Below are positions 41,067-52,320 of a DNA stretch of 64,000 nucleotides, one piece after another. The DNA is from Pseudogymnoascus destructans. Taxonomy: Eukaryota > Ascomycota > Leotiomycetes > Thelebolales > Thelebolaceae. The notes beneath the pieces were generated by a model. The model saw only the letters and a list, made by a program, of their open reading frames with translations. It had not been told where the DNA came from and did not search any database. The position numbers and the translations under genes were made by a program. The stretch spans positions 248,001-312,000 of the forward strand of contig NW_020167531.1 in the NCBI RefSeq assembly GCF_001641265.1, in the 5' to 3' direction. How positions within the stretch are numbered: position 1 is the first letter of the stretch; each line of letters starts with the position of its first letter.

Positions 41067-42936
41067 ATGACGACAGAAGGCTCGCGGCCTTTATTGGCGC
41101 CTCAAACTCGTCGGCTACGGCATCTGCAAGGTGTATACCTGCGCAACCTCACCTTCGCCCGACCGCGCGGCCATACAATTGACGATGCGACTCTGAATAA
41201 GACTCCAGAGAAGCTTGAATCTCTGAGGAGATCTCTCCATGAACCCTCGTTGCAACACTCGGCGTCTTCAGATGATTTGAATGCCAACATCCGGCCAAGT
41301 GGGAGGCGGAGGAGAAGCACAATATGGGCTGGGCAAAGCCCTGACTACAGGCAAAGGAAGCTGGAAGACGTCATTGACAATGGGATGGTCGATGCCTTCT
41401 TTTCGTTGCATTGTGCAGGAGAAGATGAGCCAATATACATATCTGAGGTTACTGAAAAGGCTATGGTTTGTGCCATTGTTTCTTACTTCGGTCTGGTGGA
41501 TGTTGCCAAAATATATCCGGCCTCCCGCCGTTACCTGCCACAAGAAGCCCCTAGCAATGCTAATGGTATATAGAACCCAAATTTTCGATTCTTTGATCTC
41601 ACTAATTATGGGCCTTCTATAACACGGTTATCGAGATTTACAATTAAATTCTGGGTGAAGCGGAAAGAGTACTCGTTGTTCCTCGAACAGGAAATTGAAC
41701 TTGGCTCCCTGCATTTCCTCGGATCAGTATGTGATATCCCCCGTGTTCGAAGATGGTATCTGACCAGTGCAGTTGAATAATCGCCAACTTCCACCTAACT
41801 GTGTTATTATTCACCTCATCGATGGTATCTATGCTTTAGACCTACCATCGGTTACCCTTCCACCAAAACACCTCCCGCCTGTTTCCACATCTTCATACAG
41901 CGCTTTGATGCGGCTATCCAGTCTGGATGACTCTATACAAGATGCTTTGGCTACACGCGAGCGACTTGCGGCTCAAATAAACACTATACTACAAGAGCAG
42001 CCTGTGGACGAAACGCCCCTGGCAGAAGAAGAGGCGGCGCTGGCTGCGAAGTACCTGAAATCAGAGCAAAGGCTTGTGAAGCTCGCCATCAAACAGCGTG
42101 ACGAGCTTCAAGCTTCAATTGCCGCAAGGCGGAAAGCAATAGACGAAGGCACCAAGTCACAAGCCCAGGCAGAAATAGAACTAGAATCTATCCAGCAGCA
42201 AGTGGAAGAAATGATGGTTGCCCAGCAAGCGAACACAGAGCAGATACATGGTCAGCGCCGGCGAATATGCGAGGAATTGCTCCATATATTCCCCATTGAA
42301 CCGACTGCACGATCTCTGACCTTCACAATCTGCGGATTACTACTTCCAAATACATCATTCGACGATTCCGACGAGGACGTCGTTGCTGGAGCCCTTGGCC
42401 ATGTTGCCCGATTAGTCGACATGCTCCAATATTACCTATCGGTACCTATCCCGTACCCAGTCATGCCGTACGGATCTCGCTCCATCGTGCGCGACGAAAT
42501 CTCCACGCTAGTGGATATACAGCGTACATTCCCGCTGTATGGCAAAGGGACCATCCGTTTCAGGTTCGAGTACGCCGTCTTCCTGCTCAACAAAGACATT
42601 GAATGCCTCGCCGAGAGCCAGGGTCTCAAACTTATCGACATCAGACACACGCTGCCGAATCTCAAATACCTGCTGTACGTCTGCTCTGCCGGCACAGCGG
42701 AGCTCCCCGTCCGGAAAGCCGGAGGCATTCGCGGACTTCTCGCTGGGAAAGTGACGCCCCTACCGAGCAGGAGGGGAAGCGAAGAGGGGTTAGCAGACGC
42801 GGCACGGAAGGCCCTGGAGCACGGCAGCAGCGCGAACGGTGGGACAAAGGGGAATTTGAGTTTACAGCTCCCCTTTGGCGCAGAGCCGACGACGAGCTTA
42901 AGGACGCGAGGGCTGCGGGAGAACCGGGCGCGCTGA
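41067..42936 (+). CDS. UVRAG/Vps38-like protein (Atg14-domain family), 571 aa
   Basis: Predicted subunit of PI3-kinase complex II with Vps34, Vps15 and Atg6/Beclin, acting at endosomes and in autophagy. Exons 41067-41465, 41574-41726, 41773-42936. It begins MTTEGSRPLLAPQTRRLRHLQGVYLRNLTF, the usual start in filamentous fungi, continues with a C2-like region (DAFFSLHCAGEDEPIYISEVTEKAM joined to NPNFRFFDLTNYGPSITR), a LPPNCVIIHLIDGIY block, a coiled coil (about residues 220-310) and the C-terminal BARA-like part (CEELLHIFPIEPTARSLTF, VARLVDMLQYYLSVPIPYPV, LNKDIECLAESQGLKLIDIR). The final ~60 residues are low complexity. Splice joins are in frame and bridge conserved blocks. Confidence 0.87.
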
Positions 42937-44012
42937 GGTTGGACGGTGGTGCCTGGTGTAGCATAAGCGCATGTGCTGCTCGTGGATTTTGGGATTGTTT
43001 CTATTCTTATCCACCACGAGCTTGTGCGACCAGGGATAGGGGCACATGCAGATTACCGGGATGGGGATGCATTTGACTGTATGAAGCTTAATTTAACACT
43101 CTTTAAAACATGTGGTGATGGAGAACGTGAGGCATGATGATGCGAGCCTGTGCGGGGGTAACGGCCCGATTGAGAAGGTCTTTCCCTTCCGTGTCCCCAA
43201 TTCACAGGGACGGTTTGACGATGGTGATCGTGTGTCTTGGATGGGAGCACAGCACGTGGGAGTTAGTTCTGTGTCGACTTCGGGAACGGAAACAGGAAAC
43301 GCAACAGGGTCTCATGTGGAGAGCCGCAGGAGGGTAGATATTACATTTGGGACAGGGTGCACAGGGCTGAAACATGGGGTTGTGGCACCGGGTGGGGCAG
43401 AATGTGGTGGGCTCAACTTGTGGTTTCGTAAAGCTGGAGATGCATCCACTTCCAGCACTCTAACAACGGACGTGCTGGGAACCGCAAGAGACTGCGGGCG
43501 TGTGGAGTGTCCAACTGCCGGCCAACAACAGAGAGGATGAAGGTAAGAAAGTCACCACTGTAATTGACAGAGCTGGTGTGTGGGCTATACACCTGGCCGA
43601 AAGGGTCTAACACGAAAGCTGGGCAGTCAGCCTCTCCTGGGCACCGCGTCCAGACGTACCAATCAGCCCGACAGCGTTACACCAGCGGTTACAGGCGTCT
43701 GCGCCTCCTCGTTTACAATCATACTGTTCGTCGTCCATATGTGTACTCTACTCCAGGCAACGAGTGAGCGGGATAGGAAGCAGCCTAGTTGGGGAGATAT
43801 TCTGAGCGAGATGATAGAAACCGGATTTGTACGGTATGATATGTACGACAAAGCTCATACTGTACTGCTGCTCCTGGTGTTGACGTCGATGAGAGTGATG
43901 TCTGAATGAAGCCCATCTCTATGGGGTCACAGAGAAAGTTGTTCTGTGACAGAGCTGTACTATCCCAAACTGCTATCTATTTATAGGCGGCTTGGTGCAG
44001 TATAGAGTAGTA
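42937..44012. other. Intergenic, no gene supported
   Basis: About 1.1 kb between the UVRAG-like gene and the mariner relic. Several frames of 60-140 codons overlap one another on both strands with no domain or consistent codon pattern; none is called. Confidence 0.5.
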
Positions 44013-44066
44013 CAGTACGGCGACAAAAGTATCCGTACGGGTATGTGCTCAAAATTGAAGGCCGCT

Positions 44067-44267
44067 TTAATATTTCGTATACCACCCATCAGCTGCAATA
44101 ACAGCGTCGCGTCTAGCTACCATAGAATCTAGTAACTTGAGTAATAACGCTTCTCCTATATTTTCCCATGCTATCATAGCAGCCCAAATTAATTGACATA
44201 GTGTTTCTGCGTTATTTAGGGCGTGTAGTAGGTGTGGGTATAACTTGCATACATTAAGTTTTAGCAA
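44067..44267 (-). pseudogene. Tc1/mariner transposase C-terminal fragment
   Basis: Encodes LYPHLLHALNNAETLCQLIW, then AWENIGEALLLKLLDSMVAR and ends AADGWYTKY, the standard end of Tc1-like DD34D transposases. The acidic catalytic residues lie in the part separated by the pogo insertion and are in broken frames. Confidence 0.85.
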
Positions 44268-44273
44268 CGCCTA

Positions 44274-46483
44274 ATCGTTGGTTCTCAAACCACCGCCTGG
44301 AGGCGGTTGGCGAAAGCGAACTGGGACGCGAAAGCGATTGTGGGACACTTCGGGAGCGGACTCGCGACGCGACACGACCGACCATGAACACGACTGACAA
44401 CGTAACAATGCTGTAAATATATATAAGTTATAGAATTAAATAATTAAAAAAGATTTGGATCAATATTGTCAGGCAGTGATTGATCATCACAGCCACCGTC
44501 ACTTGCATCGTGAATCATGTCGTAGTCCAAGCCTGCAAAGTTCACGTACCCACTCTCCTCGATGGCTAACAGTCGGTCCGCCTCCTCCTCCTCCTCACGT
44601 TTCTTCTGTGTAACGTCCGGGTCAATGATTTCTGTACGTAAGCCAATTGGTGGCTCCGTGTCTGGGTTACTTTTTTGAAATTCATGTAGGTCCTTTTTCC
44701 GTGTACGTTCTGCCTTCCGTGCATCGATGCCAGCACGGAGCTGCATCTTACGCTCAACGTTCACCATGCGTGTTCTCTCTCTTTTCTCCCGTGCTTCTTC
44801 TAAAAGTTGCTCCTTTACCTTCTTCTCATAAATCCTTTGCCGTGCATGTTCAACTGTAATAGCACCGCCTTTTTGAATAGATTTCCGACTTCTAACCTTC
44901 CGCTGTCGTTGCTCAGTCATAATAGTAGTAATTTGTACAAGCTCTGACTGGAACAGCTCAGCCTCTGTTAACTGAGTTTGGATTTCAGTATAAGAAGATG
45001 CCCACTTTTGCCGTGACGGTGAACTAAGGATCTTATCAAATGTTTGACTCCATGTTGAAAGATCATAACTTGCTTGAAATGCGCGTTGTGGTGTTTCTAA
45101 AACTTCTGGTTTTGCATATATAGCAACCTTCTCTTGAATCTTTTCATAGTTAGGTGGCCAAATACCTGCATCTCTAAAAGACTTGATACAGTTACCCTTT
45201 GTAAATGTCTGCTTACGGATAGTAGACAAGTCTCTAAAGAAAGATATAACATTATAATCTGTATCAAAATTCCGGATTGCTTGTTGAATTGCACGTCGGT
45301 GCCAATGTTTATATTGTGCAAACACAGTAACATCTAGCGGTTGTAGAATATGCGTAAGATGAGACGGAAACACATGTAAGTGTATATTGTGTTGATGTGC
45401 AAGTATTATAAACTCTGGAACTTCATGTGAGACATGAGAGTCCATTATTAACAATTTCGTTCTTATAGACGGTGTATGTTGAATAAAATGCTGTAGATAT
45501 TCCATTGCAAGCTCAGAGTTTGTATATCCGGAATCGGATACTGCAACTTTCTCATCACCGTGTAGATTGTCATGGTACCAACTTTCCATGTGTAATTTTC
45601 CTTGTATAATAAGGAACGGTGGAAGTGCAATGCCAGCAGCTGAAATTGTCTCTATAACTGTAAGACTTTGTCTGTTCTCTGGAGCTTGTATATAAAGCTA
45701 TAAATATTAGAATAATATAAAGTAAGATAAGTAGAAACAACTTACCTCCTTTACTGCAGATGGTACCAACACATGTTCACCGGTGCTCATTCCTACACGG
45801 AATCCAACTTCATCAAAGTTGTAGATATCACCTGCAGTAATATCTAGTTGATTACACACATCTTTAAATTCATAAAACCATTCTTTAATAGCTGATACTT
45901 CATGAGATGCAACCCGTGCTGCTTCAATTGGCCGGGTTTTTATTGTATGGAAGTTGTGTTGTTGTGTCTTAATCCATGTCTGGAACCACCGTTGTGATGG
46001 TGGTGCACGTGTTGGAGTTTCTGCTGCACGTAGTTGGCAGATGGCACTGAACACCATAGGCTTAGTTGCACCGTACCCATTTTCGTACGAGCGTTGGATG
46101 TATCTTTGTATAGCTGTAACTTGTACATCAGACAGTACTCTGTTCTGGCCTCCGCGTGGCACAGCGGTGCGTTGTGGTGATGCGCGTCGTTGTCGTAGTC
46201 GTATAGTCCGGAGCGTACTTGGGTTTACTCTGTACATCCGTGCTACTGTAGCACTCTTCTCTGTTGGGTTTTCATTTAAAAATTCAATGGCATTTAAAAG
46301 AGCTTCATTTTTATTTACTTCAACTACCGGCATAGTTGTGGTTGTAGTTGTGCTCGTTGTCGGTCATGTTCATGGTCGGTCGTGTCGCGTCGTGAGTCCG
46401 CTCCCGAAGTGTCCCACAATCGCTTTCGCGTCCCAGTTCGCTTTCGCCAACCGCCTCCAGGCGGTGGTTTGAGAACCAACGAT
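44274..46483 (-). mobile_element. Pogo-type DNA transposon, apparently complete
   Basis: 2,210 bp, flanked by TA (44272-44273 and 46484-46485). The terminal inverted repeats exceed 100 bp with only a few mismatches; they begin ATCGTTGGTTCTCAAACCAC, contain an internal small hairpin (CCGCCTGGAGGCGG) and two GCGAAAGCG motifs. The single gene inside is an intact transposase. The element lies inside the dead mariner relic, so it is younger. Confidence 0.92.
44444..46333 (-). CDS. Pogo-family transposase, 613 aa, intact
   Basis: Exons 46333-45746 and 45697-44444, joined across a 48-nt intron (GTAAGT...TTTATAG). Domain order: N-terminal psq-type helix-turn-helix (LLNAIEFLNENPTEKSATVA, RMYRVNPSTLRTI), CENP-B/Tc5-type DNA-binding region (LSDVQVTAIQRYIQRSYENG, SQRWFQTWIKTQQHNFH), and the DDE_1 catalytic domain with the three acidic positions in IYNFDEVGFRVG, LLIMDSHVSHEVPEF and LQPLDVTVFAQYKHWH. 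A long charged coiled-coil C-terminus (REKRERTRMVNVERKMQLRA) follows. No stop or frameshift is visible, so it may be functional. Confidence 0.9.
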
Positions 46484-46975
46484 TATAGGTTCTCAATTAG
46501 GTTCAAATCTAGGTTGTAGGGCGGCTAATCCATAACCTCAACTCTATGCTTCCTAAGCCACGCCTTAATAATTCCTGCTGTACGAGTAGGCGCGTTATCA
46601 TGCATAAATATAGGTGTATGCCCTAGAATAGGAAGTAGGTAGGTATCTAAGACTGCTTTATAGACCTAAGCAGTAACCCCTCCTCTTCGTGACAGAGGGT
46701 CTCCCTCTAAGGGAATTAGGTGCGTACGTACTCCATAGCCAAAGGCTGCCTAGAACATCTTACTTTTAGCCTTTCTATAGCAACGTGGTTTAACAAGGCT
46801 ATGCTCTAGCCGTTCCTTTCCTGCTTAGGCAAATACCCATCCTCTCTTTCTTCCTTTACTAAGTTGTATAGAGCACTTGTGTTACGGCTCTTAGAAGAAC
46901 TACTAGCCGAGTAAGTCACATCTTAGGAGAACTACTAGCCAAGTGAGCCTAAGGACCCTACATGATCCTTAGGAT

Positions 46976-47071
46976 GGAACTGTAAGAACTGTTAGAACTC
47001 ATATAGTTCCTATAGTTCCTTTTGGAACTGTAGGAACTGTTAGAACTCATATAGTTCCTATAGTTCCTTAT
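46976..47071. repeat. 48-bp tandem duplication
   Basis: Two nearly identical 48-bp units in tandem (46976-47023 and 47024-47071), each itself containing AACTGT/AGTTCC inverted motifs. Inside the mariner relic. Confidence 0.85.
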
Positions 47072-47407
47072 AGTTCCCTTTAGCACGACGCTACTATATA
47101 AGTAGATAGTATTTCCTTAGATAGGAGCTTCGTGCTCAACCTAATATAGTATTCTTTATAATACTGTAACGTGTTACTTAGAAAGCCTTTGTGTATATAT
47201 ATATATATATCCTCTGCCTCCTCTGTCAAGTCAACCTTACGCAAGAAATCTCTGTCTTCCATCCTATATCGTGGAGTTCAAGTATTCGGGCACGCGTTTC
47301 TACGCTCAATTCGGGGCCTCGAGGCATTGTAAATAGATGATATTATTAAAGCAGCAGCCATTTTCGTGTTTTAGCACAGACCCGTATGGATACTTTTGTC
47401 GCCGTAC

Positions 47408-48085
47408 AGAGTTGGCCCATGCACGCTCCTCCTCTCCGCCAATCATGACTGGCGTATGGGGTACGTACCTGGACTTCGTAGTCTGCGACACACTATCCAA
47501 CTAGTGGTACTTGTCATTTACTCCTCTTTACACTGTTGGATATGTCACTCATTTTCATTTCTACGGTCACCCATTGGCGCCCACAACGCACCCTCAAGAA
47601 CCCTTTCCACTGCACGAGAACACGCCGCCTCCCTCCGCCGCAAGAACCCTTCTCTATTATTAGCATCAACATCATCGCTCAGCCCAAAAAGGGCCGACTG
47701 TGCGCCAAAGTATATCACAACCTCAAGACTCGACATCTTCGTGGCGAAAATACCCCGCTATCGACTCTCGTTGGTAATTATCGAGACTCTTCGTCTCTAG
47801 AGAGGGCCTGCGCCGGCTCAATTCTCTACTCGACCCGCCTGAGAAGCTTGGGAATCCCCATCTCTCAGTCGAAAACCGTCGAGGATATACCGGGTCTGCC
47901 ACATACCCACACGAAGCTCGGGACTGAAGGAATAGGATTGTAGGATATAATTTCTGGTCGCGCGAAGGATCGATAGAGATTGGGGGAGTTAAATTAGACG
48001 CGTCGCTAGGCTCCAGCACCACTACGATACCCATTTATCGACGGCACCTTCATTACGACTAACCGGGACTTGGCGCGCATTCATC
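47408..48085. promoter_or_regulatory. Upstream region of the MADS-box gene
   Basis: About 680 bp between the mariner relic and the RlmA start. Overlapping frames on both strands show no domain. Presumably promoter and long 5' leader. Confidence 0.45.
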
Positions 48086-50049
48086 ATGGGTCGTCGCAAG
48101 ATCGAGATCAAGGCTATCAAGGATGATAGAAATCGCTCAGTGTACGTCGTGGTGATGATTTCCCATTCGCTGGCGCTTGTTGACTGACATACACCCCTTG
48201 CAGAACGTTTCTGAAGCGTAAAGGAGGGCTGTTCAAGAAGGCGCATGAGCTTTCCGTCCTCTGCTCCGTCGACGTCGCGGTCATAATATTTGGCAACAAC
48301 AAGAAGTTATACGAATATTCGTCTTCGGATATTGGAGAGATCCTGCAACGGCACAACTTTGTGAGTAGCGCACTGCGCGATCGATAATACGAGCGTGGCT
48401 AACATTATCAATCAGTATGGCGGCGCAAACGAGCACAAGGGTCCATCGGACTTCAGCGGCAAACGAGACGACGATGATGAGGATGACGACGGCTCTGTCA
48501 TGGATGAAGGCCACCCACCAGAAGGAGAGCCCATGATGCCACCGCATTTCCAATCCCAGGCGGCGTTTCAGCACATGCGACAAGCTCCCTCGGCTTCACC
48601 TCCTATACAGAACGGCACGCATTTCCAGAATATACAGCGCCAGCACACACCTCAGCCACCGCAGCTAGGGTCTCGGCCAGCGTCACGGAATGCTCCTCAT
48701 CGCGTAAACTCGAATCTGGCGCAACAGCATATGCAGCAGGGGCCTCAGCCTTCGCCTCCTATGAACAGCTACTCGTATATGCCGCAGCCGGGGATGTACA
48801 ACCCACAACAGCATGGGCAGAACATGCCTCCACACGTGCAAAATATGCCGCTACATAGCCAACCGCCGCCGCAGCAGCAGCAGCCCTCATATCAGTACCA
48901 AGGTCCGCCGCCACCGTCTCACCAGCTTCAGCAGGTGTATATGGAAGAGCAAAGGCGATCGTCAATGCCTCCCGTGTTTCCAAAGCAAGAACGTCAAGAA
49001 TCGGGGCCTATGAATACTCCTCCGCAACCGCAACAACGGCAAATACCTCCCCAGCAGCAGCACCAACAACAACAGCAGCAGCAGCAGCCACAACATCAAC
49101 TAGCACCTCCACCTCCCCAGCAACACCATCCATCACCTCAACAACACCACCAACCGCCGCCGCAACCCCAACAGTCACACAACACGGGGCAGATGTTCGA
49201 GCCAAAACGACCCTCCGTTAAATCCCGTAGCATCTTCACCCCCATCGACGAATCCCGCTCCATCCTCTCCCAGCACTGGATCTCATCCACCTCCGCCCCC
49301 GAGCCAACCCGCGGCGAACCCGCACTCACCAACCGCGCCTCCACCTCCTCCCTCGACTCCCGCAACGGCACCATCAAACCCCCCCCATCGCACGCCACAA
49401 ACCACGCCATCAAGCCTCCCCCCTCTTCCGACAAATTCACACCCCCAGCCGGTCCACCCTCCCTCACCAACTCCGTGCAACTAAGCGGCAAGCGACCCCG
49501 CCTCACTGTCCAGATCCCCGATGAACCCTCGGATGGAGGTGAAGCAACAGGCGCATCCACCAACTCCCCCCGTGAATCAAACGATACCGGTTCCCACCCC
49601 TCCCAACGCGGCGGGCCAGGCACAGACGCAAGTCACAGCTCCGGCGTCGTCCTCCCCCCCCCTCCCCCTCCGCATCCGCCCTCCTCAGCGCCGGCGCCTC
49701 GGGTCCACCAAACCCCTTCGCGCGCCCCCACCCACCAAACCAAGGCGGCGGTGGGGCTCCCGGTGGCGGTGGCCGGGGCGGTGGTGGGAATGAAATCGAA
49801 ACTCCTGTCTCTGCTCTCCCCAGCCGATTCATGACGAATGAACTCCTCCCCAGCCCGAGTAGTTTCTACCCCGAGTGGAATTTCAGGGGGGGAGACGGGA
49901 ATACCCTCCCTAGTCCGCTGAATTTCGCGACACCGGTGGTGGGGAGTGGACCAAGTTTTTTGCATGATACTGCGGGGCCGGGGAAGAGGAAGAGTCCGGA
50001 TGTGGAGGAGGGAGGGGGGGAGGCGAAGAGGGTTAAGCATGAGCCGTGA
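48086..50049 (+). CDS. rlmA: RlmA-type (MEF2-like) MADS-box transcription factor, one-base shift near the C-terminus
   Basis: Exons 48086-48141, 48204-48360 and 48416-50049. The first two exons encode the whole MADS domain: MGRRKIEIKAIKDDRNRSV, TFLKRKGGLFKKAHELSVLC, VDVAVIIFGNNKKLYEYSS. The MEF2-like KIEIKAIKDDRNR and the following YGGANEHKGPSDF match fungal Rlm1/RlmA proteins, targets of the cell-wall-integrity MAP kinase. A short acidic patch and a very long Gln/Pro-rich region follow. The uninterrupted frame stops at 49834 with an unlikely tail; shifting one base at the C9 run (49654-49662) gives SPSASALLSAGASGPPNPFA, then PVSALPSRFMTNELLPSPSS and the conserved C-terminus ending near AKRVKHEP at 50049. 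I take the latter as the real protein, about 600 aa. Confidence 0.85.
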
Positions 50050-52320
50050 GCCGTGAGTGGGTGCTGAGAGGAGAGAGGAGGGGGATGTAATACGCCGGAC
50101 TTATAGTTAGGGCGGCTGAGATCGATGAGGATACCCCCCCATTCAGCAATGGGAAATCATGGCGTTCAAATTTTGCACTTCTTTTCCCCCTTGGTCGCAG
50201 CTCTATACGTTCTTGTTTTCTTCATTTGCTTTTTTTGGCTGGCAACAACAACATTTTACTTATATAGGGCATAAGACGAGCTTTTTTTCTTTTGCATGAC
50301 AAAATCTTGGCTCGGGCTTCCTGATTTTTTTCTTCGGGATTTGGCTGCGGGCTGCGGGCGGGGGTATGTGTGTGTGGGAATTATGGATCATGGGATGGCT
50401 TTTTTGCTTTTTTTTTGGTTGCTTGTTTTTTTGGTTTTGGTATTTATAGGCTAGGCTTGGTGGGAAAGGGGGTGGGAGGTAGGGGGCGTGTGTTGAGGGG
50501 AAATCAAGTTTTAATATCTTACTTTGCTATTCTATTGTGAGGTTTCTCTGATTGTCTGGTTTGATTTAAGTTGTAGTTTTTATATCTTACTTTGGAAAGA
50601 TGGATACGCTATCACTCACAAGGGGTTACTTCTCTCGTCGCCTATTCCACCTCCAGCGGGTGTATCGAGGGTTCGAGTCTTGTTCGCGGCGATCGAAGCT
50701 CGACTTACTGTATGGCGGGGTATGCTTCTTGTCGCTGAAGCTGTTGCTGTCGTGCCGCTGCTGTCACCGCTGGACTCCCCCCACCACCGCCGCGGCCGTG
50801 ACACCAGCAGGAGCAATCCATACCGACCACGCTGCCGGGCCTTGTCCAGATGGACTGTACTGTCCAGAAAAGAAAAGTAAGGGCTGCCTCGATGGCTATG
50901 TAGAGGACGCGGGGCATTGGAATGGCCAGAGAAGTTGCCCTTTATGTGAGATTTCGTATCCATTTCGCGGGGCAACTTTGACAAACCGAGGAAAAGGAAG
51001 ATTAGACCCTGAATACTGCACCGAGCGATGACGGACACCCTACAAAGAAGAAGTGCTGGGCATCTATCTTTTCAAGAAAGACGACATACACGCCTCAGTC
51101 CCCGCTGCCTCTTTCTTATTCTCTGATGGCCCCCAAGAGGCAACTCAAGGGTTGCGCCACCCCCTATTGATTTTTCTGATTTTGTTACGGCCTTCCTGTA
51201 GTGAATGAATGGCAATGGGGGTTGATTACGGTTGTGGCGGTGGTGTATCTTGGCCAAAAGGGGGGGGGGTTCTTGTCGCTGGGGCTGTTGCTGTCGTATC
51301 ACTTTTGTCACAGGATGCACTCCTATCACCGCCGCGGGCTTTACGAGAGCAGCAGCAGTAACGCCAACCACGTTGCCTCGAGCGTAGGCGAAAGTCTGAA
51401 GTTCCTATGCATCGCGTGGCCATGGGCAGCAGGAACTCATCCCGCGTAATTTTGTCTAATGTCCAGAATAGGAATGATAAAGTGGCTTCGGTTGCCACGA
51501 ACAATAAGAAAGGCATATATGTCCCATTTCCCGACAGCTGCCACGGGAAGCCCCCGAAAAAAATCTCGTCAGGTGGCGCGCAACCCCTTGAATGACCTAA
51601 AAGAGGCAGAAGAAGGAAGAGGTAGCGGTAACTGAGGCCACAGCTCGTTAGAAGAGCCCATGCATCGGGATTTGAACCTCTCCGCCGAGGAACTCAAGGC
51701 TGCCGTGCTGCAATCAAGGACCTTGACTTATGGCTGCGGAGGGGTTGCATTCCAGCGGGGGGTTTGTTGAAGCTGTTGCTGTCGTGCTCCTGCTGTCACC
51801 GCCGCAGTCCTACCAGCGTCGCGGGCTTTACACGATCAGAAGCAGCAACCCACGCCGCCTCAAGCTCCGCCGGCGGCAGCCTGAGATCTCCAGTAATCAC
51901 ATCCGCTAAATGGGCTATGGCTACACAACTTGCTGTATGAGAAGGAATGTCGAGGCCACGGAAGGAGGAACCCATGGTATAATCGGCTTCTTGAGGCCGT
52001 CACAGGGGAATGGTTATTCTCACGAACCTCAATCTTGCAAGCGACATCTGGCCAGAGTCACTGCGGCTGGTATTGCAGTCGATTCGAGCTCAAGCTCAAC
52101 TTGAAATTTGCTGCGAAGTGTTTTTGAGTTATTTTTATATTATTCATATTGTACTCCGAGGAGCGTCTTCGTTTTTTTTTTTTTTTTTTTTTCAAAAGAA
52201 AGAGGGCTGAGACATCACCAGAAGAGTTGTGAGGACCAGGCAGGACACGAGGGGCGGGGTGGGGCGGAGAAAGGTGGTGGTGGTGGTACTTTTTAACCAG
52301 TTAACTTATAACGTACTGTA
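50050..52320. other. 2.3-kb region with degenerate repeats; no gene supported
   Basis: The first part is T-rich with several poly-T runs, the likely 3' end of RlmA. Then three diverged copies of a segment containing GCTGTTGCTGTCGTG and GTCACCGC occur near 50730, 51275 and 51768. A T21 run lies near 52169-52191. Frames of 60-140 codons overlap on both strands without domains. Confidence 0.5.

Larger units (their letters stand above)
44013..47407 (-). mobile_element. Dead Tc1/mariner element, split by a pogo insertion
   Basis: Left terminus CAGTACGGCGACAAAAGTAT at 44013 (TA before it) and matching inverted right terminus ending at 47407; the outermost right bases and its TA have been lost. On the minus strand the transposase C-terminus survives at 44067-44267 (AWENIGEALLLKLLDSMVAR, ending AADGWYTKY). 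Past the pogo insertion, near 46500, the preceding catalytic region reads WLRKHRVEVMD, a stop, then PPYNLDLNLIEN where a living copy has WPPYSPDLNPIEN. The Pro-to-Leu and Trp-to-stop changes are all C-to-T/G-to-A transitions, as RIP produces. Confidence 0.85.

Noticed and set aside
43112..43540. 142-codon plus-strand frame downstream of the UVRAG-like gene
   Set aside because: Gly/Val/Thr-rich with no domain, and other frames of equal length overlap it on both strands.
50640..51720. tRNA genes suggested by GGTTCGAGTC and GGTTCAAATC
   Set aside because: No acceptor, D or anticodon arm could be fitted at the right distances; kept only as a possible SINE signal.
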